This document shows positions 58,992 through 64,000 of a stretch of DNA of 64,000 nt, one piece after another (within the stretch, counting starts at the first letter, position 1; each line of letters begins with the position of its first letter). The stretch is from Bacteroidota bacterium (lineage in GTDB: Bacteria; Bacteroidota; Bacteroidia; Chitinophagales; Chitinophagaceae). The position numbers and the translations under genes were made by a program. The stretch covers positions 1,189,736 through 1,253,735 of the forward strand of contig VBAR01000001.1 in NCBI GenBank assembly GCA_005882315.1, read 5' to 3'. The notes below the pieces were generated by a model, which saw nothing but the letters and a program-made list of their open reading frames with translations, made no database searches and had not been told where the DNA came from.

Positions 58992-60938
58992 GTGGAAAAG
59001 CATTTTAAAATACCGTTTTTATTTATAGCAGCGCTACTGTTACATCTTTCTTCATTATCACAGTTATGTACCGGTAGCCTGGGTTTGCCAATTGTAAATA
59101 AAACATTTGGCAGCGGATCCAACCCGGGCTTACCGCTTTTAGCGGCAAGTACTAATTACCAATATGTATCTTTTGATTGTCCCAATGATGGATTTTATAC
59201 AGTAAGAAATAATACGGCAGGATGTTTTGGAAATAGCTGGCATAACCTGGCTTCGGATCATACAGGAGATCCTGGTGGCTATTTTATGTTGGTAAATGCA
59301 TCTTTTCAACCAGGAGCATTTTATCTAGATACGGTAACTGGTCTTTGCTCAGGTACCACATTTGAATTTGCTGCATGGATAGTAAATGTATTGAGAGGAT
59401 CGGCATGTGGCGGCGGCGGCATTACGCCCAATCTTACTTTTACAATTGAAAAAACAGATGGTACATTAATACAGAGTTATAATACCGGGAATATTCCAAC
59501 GCCAAGCGCACCGGTGTGGCAGCAATACGGTTTCTTTTTTACCACACCTGTTGGAGTTAGTACTGTTGTTTTAAGAATTGTAAATAATGCACCGGGCGGA
59601 TGTGGTAATGATCTTGCATTGGATGATATTACCTTTCGTCCCTGCGGGCCCTTGTTAAGTCCGGCGATCATAGGTTATACATCTGATTCAGCTACTATTT
59701 GCGAAGGAAACGCAAGAGTATTTGATTTTACTTGTGCTGTATCTTCTGGTTTTTCCAATCCGCTTTTTCAATGGCAGGAAAGTATAAATGGAGGACCATT
59801 TACTAATATAGCAGGTGCTACAGCTACCAACTATACTAAGAATATACCGGGCACCCCAGGTGTATATCAATACAAAATGCTGGCAGCAGAAGCTGGTAAT
59901 ATTAATAATACGGGCTGTAGAGTTGCGTCCCGGTTGTTAACGATATATGTAGAAGCAATACCATTATTGATCGTAAACAGCAATTCACCGGTTTGTCTTG
60001 GCAATACAATTCAGTTTTCGGGAACAGGTGCCTACCAATATACATGGCAGGGGCCTAATGGTTTTACTGCCAATGGAAGCACAGTATCCATTACAAATGC
60101 ACAGTTCATTCATTCGGGAAAATATTATGTGAATTCAACCAGCCGCGCCGGGTGTCCAAAAAACGATTCGGTAACGATAGCTGTTAATCCTGTGCCGACA
60201 GCAACTGTATCATTTACGTCTGCTACTATTTGTGAAGGCGAGGCGTTACAGATGAATGCAACGGGCGGAGGAACATATCAATGGACTCCAACGACAGGCC
60301 TATCATCTTCAACATCAGCTAACCCGGTGATGAGCCCGGTTAGTACAACACAATACCAATTGGTGGTTACAAATAATTTCAATTGCACAGATACTGCAAT
60401 AGTAAATATTGATGTTATAAAAAAGCCAGTTGCAAATGCAGGTCCGGATAAAGAAACTGTTTTGGGTTTGCCAGTTACACTTGAAGGAAATGTTGGCGGC
60501 GATAATATCAGTTATATATGGACACCACCAATACATCTTGATAATTCTTCGGCATTACAACCCGTGGCATTGCCTCTTCCCGCAGGACAATATGACTACA
60601 GGCTTACAGTAACATCGAATGTTGGTTGCGGTTCAGCTTTTGATGATGTAATTGTAACAGTCTATAATGATATTTATATACCCACAGCTTTTACGCCTAA
60701 CCAGGATGGAAAGAATGATGTATGGTATGTGCCGTCGCTTTCATCGTTCTCTTTTTTTGAGTTATCAGTTTTTAACCGCTACGGTCAAATAGTTTTTCAT
60801 ACTAAAAATATAAAGGCAGCATGGGATGGAAAATATAAAGGACAACTACAACCCTCGGCTGTGTATGTTTATCTGATTACCGTTGGTGAAGGGGAAAATA
60901 AAAGAATGTATAAAGGAACAGTAACTCTAATACGCTAA
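58992..60938 (+). CDS. Type IX-secreted cell-surface protein with type B (CHU_C) sorting domain
   Basis: 648 residues if it starts at the GTG at 58992, which opens a signal peptide (VEKHFKIPFLFIAALLLHLSSLSQ). The in-frame ATG at 58893 lies inside kdsB on the other strand and gives a poor N-terminus, so GTG is preferred. The mature part begins with a lectin- or adhesin-like beta domain (to about 220, Cys-rich), then Ig/PKD-like repeats (about 230-550). The final 85 residues, IYIPTAFTPNQDGKNDVW ... LSVFNRYGQIVFHTKN ... AVYVYLITV, are the gliding-motility-associated C-terminal signal for type IX secretion. Probably an adhesin or sugar-binding surface protein. Confidence 0.82.
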   Translation: MEKHFKIPFLFIAALLLHLSSLSQLCTGSLGLPIVNKTFGSGSNPGLPLLAASTNYQYVSFDCPNDGFYTVRNNTAGCFGNSWHNLASDHTGDPGGYFMLVNASFQPGAFYLDTVTGLCSGTTFEFAAWIVNVLRGSACGGGGITPNLTFTIEKTDGTLIQSYNTGNIPTPSAPVWQQYGFFFTTPVGVSTVVLRIVNNAPGGCGNDLALDDITFRPCGPLLSPAIIGYTSDSATICEGNARVFDFTCAVSSGFSNPLFQWQESINGGPFTNIAGATATNYTKNIPGTPGVYQYKMLAAEAGNINNTGCRVASRLLTIYVEAIPLLIVNSNSPVCLGNTIQFSGTGAYQYTWQGPNGFTANGSTVSITNAQFIHSGKYYVNSTSRAGCPKNDSVTIAVNPVPTATVSFTSATICEGEALQMNATGGGTYQWTPTTGLSSSTSANPVMSPVSTTQYQLVVTNNFNCTDTAIVNIDVIKKPVANAGPDKETVLGLPVTLEGNVGGDNISYIWTPPIHLDNSSALQPVALPLPAGQYDYRLTVTSNVGCGSAFDDVIVTVYNDIYIPTAFTPNQDGKNDVWYVPSLSSFSFFELSVFNRYGQIVFHTKNIKAAWDGKYKGQLQPSAVYVYLITVGEGENKRMYKGTVTLIR

Positions 60939-60948
60939 GTGGAAATGT

Positions 60949-61773
60949 TTACTCATTCAGTTTTTGAAAAGGTTTTTTCATTAGCCTCATAAAGTCTTCA
61001 TCTTTATCAGCAGGATAATATTGATCGATCCCATAGTGCAGATCTTTTTTATCTAGTTTCATAAATGTACCGAACAGCCGGTCCCAAATCGAAAAAACTC
61101 CTCCATAATTACTATCAGTAAAAGGTTGTTTCCAGTGATGGTGTACTTTGTGCATATTAGGTGAGACCAGTACATAGCTGAGGGAACTGTCCAGCCATTT
61201 AGGCAAATTCACATTTGCATGTGTAAATGCAGTAGCAAATACAAGCAGGGTTTGATAGATCATTACTCCATACATCGGTGCCCCGGAGATAAAGATCAAC
61301 AACATAAAAAACAAACCACGCATAATACTATCACCCGGATGATGGCGCAGACCAGTAGTTACATCTACATTCGTGTCTGTGTGATGAACGAGATGAAACC
61401 GCCAGAGCAGTTTTACCTTATGCATTACAAGATGTACCAACCAGCTACTAAAATCTAATGCAAGTACAGAAATAACAACTGCTCCAAACACTCCAACATT
61501 AAACCAGTAGATCAATCCAAACTCTGCCTCTTTGCACCAGTCGCTGAGTTTGATAATAACAATTGCCAGCAGAGTGTGAATGATCAGGTGAATGATCGTA
61601 AAACCAAAATTTACACCGGCATGGCGAAGTTTGTTTTTCTTGTAGGTTAATGAGAGAAGGGGAATTGCGCCTTCGATGATCCAGAAAAATAATAGGCCGC
61701 CCACAAGAATAGCCATTCTTTCAAACGGACGTTGTTCAAGGGTTGAGAAATAGTGAATGATTTTATCCCACAT
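60949..61773 (-). CDS. Sterol desaturase/fatty acid hydroxylase-family membrane enzyme
   Basis: 274 residues, about five membrane helices, and the His boxes of di-iron hydroxylases: HLVMHKVKLLWRFHLVHHTD in the middle and NMHKVHHHWKQP later. Substrate unknown; Bacteroidota relatives are often encoded near lipid genes. Convergent with the type IX-secreted protein gene, 10 nt between stops. Confidence 0.85.
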   Translation of the reverse strand: MWDKIIHYFSTLEQRPFERMAILVGGLLFFWIIEGAIPLLSLTYKKNKLRHAGVNFGFTIIHLIIHTLLAIVIIKLSDWCKEAEFGLIYWFNVGVFGAVVISVLALDFSSWLVHLVMHKVKLLWRFHLVHHTDTNVDVTTGLRHHPGDSIMRGLFFMLLIFISGAPMYGVMIYQTLLVFATAFTHANVNLPKWLDSSLSYVLVSPNMHKVHHHWKQPFTDSNYGGVFSIWDRLFGTFMKLDKKDLHYGIDQYYPADKDEDFMRLMKKPFQKLNE

Positions 61774-61858
61774 AGAAAAAATTGAATGCTAATATGCCAA
61801 CTGCCACGGGGCGGTGCATAAGCGGACAAAAGTTACGAAGGAAAAAAATAACAGCACG

Positions 61859-62272
61859 TTAAACAGGATTATTTTCTACCGGCTTTTCAAATTCTGCACC
61901 GCAGTCAAAACAATGATATACTTGTTCTACCGGCGGAGCAAAAGATGTAATAAACACTGCGATCAAAACACTCAGCCAGTTACCAGGTTTTCGCGGGGTG
62001 CTGACATACTCCAGGTTATGCGAATTACATTTAGGACAAGAAAGGCCGGCCTTTTTTTCTTTGTTCATTTCCCATAGCCACTGCAGGGCCTTCATCCTTT
62101 CATTTTCAGCCACCATTAATTTAATTCCCCCTACGGCATTGGTGAGAATAGGATCGATTGTTACTATGTTTTCATCTTTCAACCAACAATCAATTCCATC
62201 TTCCTGCATGCGACCCAACATAATGTTGGCATCAATATAATTAGTATAAACAGCGACCGGTACAAAATCCAT
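61859..62272 (-). CDS. DUF2007-domain protein with zinc ribbon
   Basis: 137 residues. The first 75 are the DUF2007 domain (AVYTNYIDANIMLGRMQEDGIDCWLKDE ... VGGIKLMVAENER). Then a zinc ribbon, CPKC ... CFDCG, is split by a short hydrophobic segment (WLSVLIAVFITSFAPP) that may touch the membrane. DUF2007 proteins are proposed signal transducers; role unproven. The downstream side is AT-rich without a clear terminator. Confidence 0.82.
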   Translation of the reverse strand: MDFVPVAVYTNYIDANIMLGRMQEDGIDCWLKDENIVTIDPILTNAVGGIKLMVAENERMKALQWLWEMNKEKKAGLSCPKCNSHNLEYVSTPRKPGNWLSVLIAVFITSFAPPVEQVYHCFDCGAEFEKPVENNPV

Positions 62273-62279
62273 TTACTAA

Positions 62280-62311
62280 AAATATAAAAGCGGATCGTAC
62301 GACCCGCTTTT
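62280..62311 (-). terminator. Rho-independent terminator after dnaN
   Basis: AAAAGCGG (62286-62293) and CCGCTTTT (62304-62311) are perfect arms; on the minus strand the stem runs into TTTTATATTTTT. It lies between dnaN and the DUF2007 gene. Confidence 0.75.
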
Positions 62312-62370
62312 AAAGCGATTATTATTTTTAAACTACTGTTTACAAACAGGATTGATTCTACATCACCAGT

Positions 62371-63486
62371 CTATTGATTTAACATCAGCGGCATTACCAG
62401 CATCAGCAGCTCTTCATTATCTTCTTTGTCGGCGGGCTTAATGATACCGGCTTTTGTTGGAGTTGATAATTCAATTATTATATCATCACTATCCGCAGCA
62501 TTCAGCATTTCAATTAAAAATTTCGCATTAAAAGCGATAGCAAGATCCTCACCATCATAACGGCATTTCATTCTTTCATCACCTTCATTGCTGAAGTCAA
62601 CATCTTGCCCGGTGAGTTCCAATTCACTGCCAGCAATGGTAAGTGTAACCTGGTTAGTACTTTTATTACTGAAGATAGCAACACGGCGCAATGCACCTTG
62701 GAAATCATTTTTATTTACTGTAAGCTTGTAAGGATTATCGGTTGGTATTACCACTTTATAATCCGGGAACCTCGCATCGATCAATCGGCAACTCATTTGT
62801 ATGCTGCCATGTTTTACAAAAAAATGATTGCTGTTATAGCTAAGTGTTATTTCATCATCATTGCCCGGCAATGCAGCTTTTAATAAACTCAAAGGTTTTT
62901 TAGGAACAATAAAAGAATCTGACTTCGGACATTTTACATCTGTTCTTTTATATTTTACTAAACGATGTGCATCGGTAGCAACAGTTTGCATTCCTTTTTT
63001 ATCCAATTCAAAGAATACACCGGTCATCGCAGGGCGCAGATCATCGTTGCTTACAGCAAACAATGTTTTATTTACAGCGGTTACCAAAGCAGAAGCGGTA
63101 GTAGTAAATGAAGTGGTATCATCCGCAGCAGGTTCTTTCGGAAAATTATCCGGATTTTCACCCATCACTTTATACTTACCATTATCACTGGTCAATTCAA
63201 TACCGAAATTTTTATCAATATTAAAAGTGAGCGGTTGGTCTGGAATATTTTTCAAACTATCCAATAAAATTTTTGCAGGAATACAAACCTTACCGCTGTC
63301 TTTAGCTTCAATATCCAGTTGAACCCGCATTACAGTCTCAAGGTCGGTGGCCACCACCGTCAGTTTATTTTTTTCTACTTCAAATAAAAAATCTTCAAGG
63401 ATCGGCAATACCGTGTTGGCATTAATGACACCGGCAATATGCTGCAGTTGTTTTAGTAAGGCAGAGGAAGAAACGATGAACTTCAT
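62371..63486 (-). CDS. dnaN: DNA polymerase III beta subunit (sliding clamp) DnaN
   Basis: The ring that tethers replicative DNA polymerase to DNA. 371 residues with the three-fold clamp repeat: VSSSALLKQLQHIAGVI, a central domain from about 125 (TTTASALVTAVNKTLFAVS ... GVFFELDKKGMQTVATDAHRLV) and a third from about 245 (DFQGALRRVAIFSNKSTNQVTL), ending in the classical LLMLVMPLMLNQ. Start is the ATG at 63486. Neither dnaA nor recF is adjacent, normal for many Bacteroidota. Confidence 0.95.
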   Translation of the reverse strand: MKFIVSSSALLKQLQHIAGVINANTVLPILEDFLFEVEKNKLTVVATDLETVMRVQLDIEAKDSGKVCIPAKILLDSLKNIPDQPLTFNIDKNFGIELTSDNGKYKVMGENPDNFPKEPAADDTTSFTTTASALVTAVNKTLFAVSNDDLRPAMTGVFFELDKKGMQTVATDAHRLVKYKRTDVKCPKSDSFIVPKKPLSLLKAALPGNDDEITLSYNSNHFFVKHGSIQMSCRLIDARFPDYKVVIPTDNPYKLTVNKNDFQGALRRVAIFSNKSTNQVTLTIAGSELELTGQDVDFSNEGDERMKCRYDGEDLAIAFNAKFLIEMLNAADSDDIIIELSTPTKAGIIKPADKEDNEELLMLVMPLMLNQ

Positions 63487-63636
63487 AAGCGACGTTGAAT
63501 ATTTTTAGATAGAATGATGGCAGCGAAACTACTGATTTTTAATTTATAGCCAATCAAATTTGACCGCTTATTCAGCACTGTGGAAATAACCGAGTTTAGC
63601 CCGAAAAAGTTACCTTGCAGACCTAATTTTTTATCT

Positions 63637-64000
63637 ATGGGAAAAGACGAAGTTTTTAAGGAGGAAATAGAGAAAGTAAGTGATTTTAAATTTGGAGCCG
63701 GTGTGGCCAAAGTGTTTGATGATATGGTAAGCCGCTCTGTTCCCTACTATGGCGAGATCCAGCGGATGATGGCTGAACTGGCCACCGATCATGCAAAAGA
63801 AGGTTCGCTGGTATACGATCTGGGTTGCAGCACTGGTACTACAATGATTGGCATGGACACAATGGTGGATAATAAAGTAAAATTCATTGGTGTAGATGAT
63901 AGCCCGGAAATGCTGGATAAGTGTAAATCAAAATTGATGGAACTTGGATTCAGCAGGGATTATGATCTCACAATCGCTGATCTGAACGAGGGGGTAGAAA
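63637..64000 (+). CDS. cmoA: CmoA-like carboxy-SAM synthase (3' end outside the window)
   Basis: The 121 visible codons start at ATG 63637 (MGKDEVFKEEIEKVSDFKF) and show a SAM fold: VYDLGCSTGTT, FIGVDDSPEML. The DFKFGAGVAKVFDDMVSRSVPYYGEI segment is the CmoA hallmark, the enzyme that converts SAM and prephenate to carboxy-SAM for tRNA wobble cmo5U. The right part is cut by the window edge. Family call is strong; a general methyltransferase is the alternative. Confidence 0.82.
   Translation, partial: MGKDEVFKEEIEKVSDFKFGAGVAKVFDDMVSRSVPYYGEIQRMMAELATDHAKEGSLVYDLGCSTGTTMIGMDTMVDNKVKFIGVDDSPEMLDKCKSKLMELGFSRDYDLTIADLNEGVE

Noticed and set aside
63487-63636. Possible origin or DnaA boxes next to dnaN
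   Set aside because: Only one poor TGTGGAAATAA-like match is present and there is no AT-rich block; the cluster at 27.7-28.0 kb is much stronger.
1-64000. tRNA, rRNA, CRISPR arrays, riboswitches and complete insertion sequences
   Set aside because: I looked for T-loop patterns, regularly spaced repeats, known riboswitch cores and DDE or serine/tyrosine recombinase motifs in reading frames and found none that could be supported by eye.

Overview
The window looks like a chromosomal segment of a Bacteroidota bacterium, most likely of the Chitinophagaceae type. The evidence is a SusC/SusD outer-membrane pair, a GLPGLI-family protein, a type IX secretion (CHU_C/type B) tail, an S46 dipeptidyl-peptidase, LytTR and OmpR-type two-component systems, the futalosine menaquinone pathway (MqnC), and promoters of the Bacteroidota form TTTG-N(18-21)-TAnnTTTG. 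Intergenic DNA is AT-rich and Shine-Dalgarno sequences are not prominent. I found no tRNA, rRNA, CRISPR array or recognisable transposase.

Layout, left to right. 1-3.6 kb: selenium use (SelD cut by the left edge, SelU) with a secreted repeat protein between them. 3.7-8.2 kb: a PDZ aspartyl protease, mqnC and a GT39-like membrane glycosyltransferase. 8.4-10.3 kb: an arsenic operon, arsR-arsM-microprotein-arsC, in which three products end in Cys-Cys. 10.3-14.5 kb: a DMT transporter coupled to an aminotransferase, a large secreted protein, and a 52-codon small ORF with its own terminator. 14.6-23.7 kb: a TonB-receptor-like outer-membrane protein, a GLPGLI protein and a histidine kinase/response regulator pair, linked by tandem CATTAACCTT decamers in their promoters. 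A lone HEPN-like gene sits between the first two, and nagA follows the regulator. 23.9-27.6 kb: a membrane protein, two lipoproteins and nadA.

27.66-28.03 kb is a gene-free stretch with an AT-rich block and a cluster of DnaA-box-like 9-mers. It is a candidate chromosomal origin. 28-33 kb: S46 peptidase, a long imperfect palindrome, a PpiD-like foldase and a DUF2480 protein. 33-39.4 kb (minus strand): CorA, SRPBCC protein and photolyase in a coupled operon; an ArsR/AHSA1 operon with a double operator; and a LytS/LytTR pair. 39.8-45.4 kb: a SusC/SusD/lipoprotein operon, its terminator and a candidate small RNA. 45.4-51.1 kb: a run of small stress or detoxification-type domains (DUF1801, DoxX, VOC/PhnB, SRPBCC, DUF4287, DinB) ending at a divergent GlxA-type AraC regulator.

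51.1-56.6 kb is the most accessory-looking part. It holds a GxxExxY nuclease-like gene inside perfect inverted repeats, an S9 peptidase, a DUF4365 protein with an apparent integrase-type arm DNA-binding segment, and a palindromic repeat that recurs at 23.7 kb. 55.3-58.9 kb carries a KdnB-like dehydrogenase, a GH32 fructosidase and kdsB. The right end holds a type IX-secreted protein, a sterol-desaturase-family enzyme, a DUF2007 protein, dnaN, and the start of a CmoA-like methyltransferase cut by the right edge.

The best candidates for something undescribed are the decamer regulon, the Cys-Cys-tailed arsenic operon with its microprotein, the DUF4365/arm-domain protein, the inverted-repeat-flanked GxxExxY cassette and the origin-like region.
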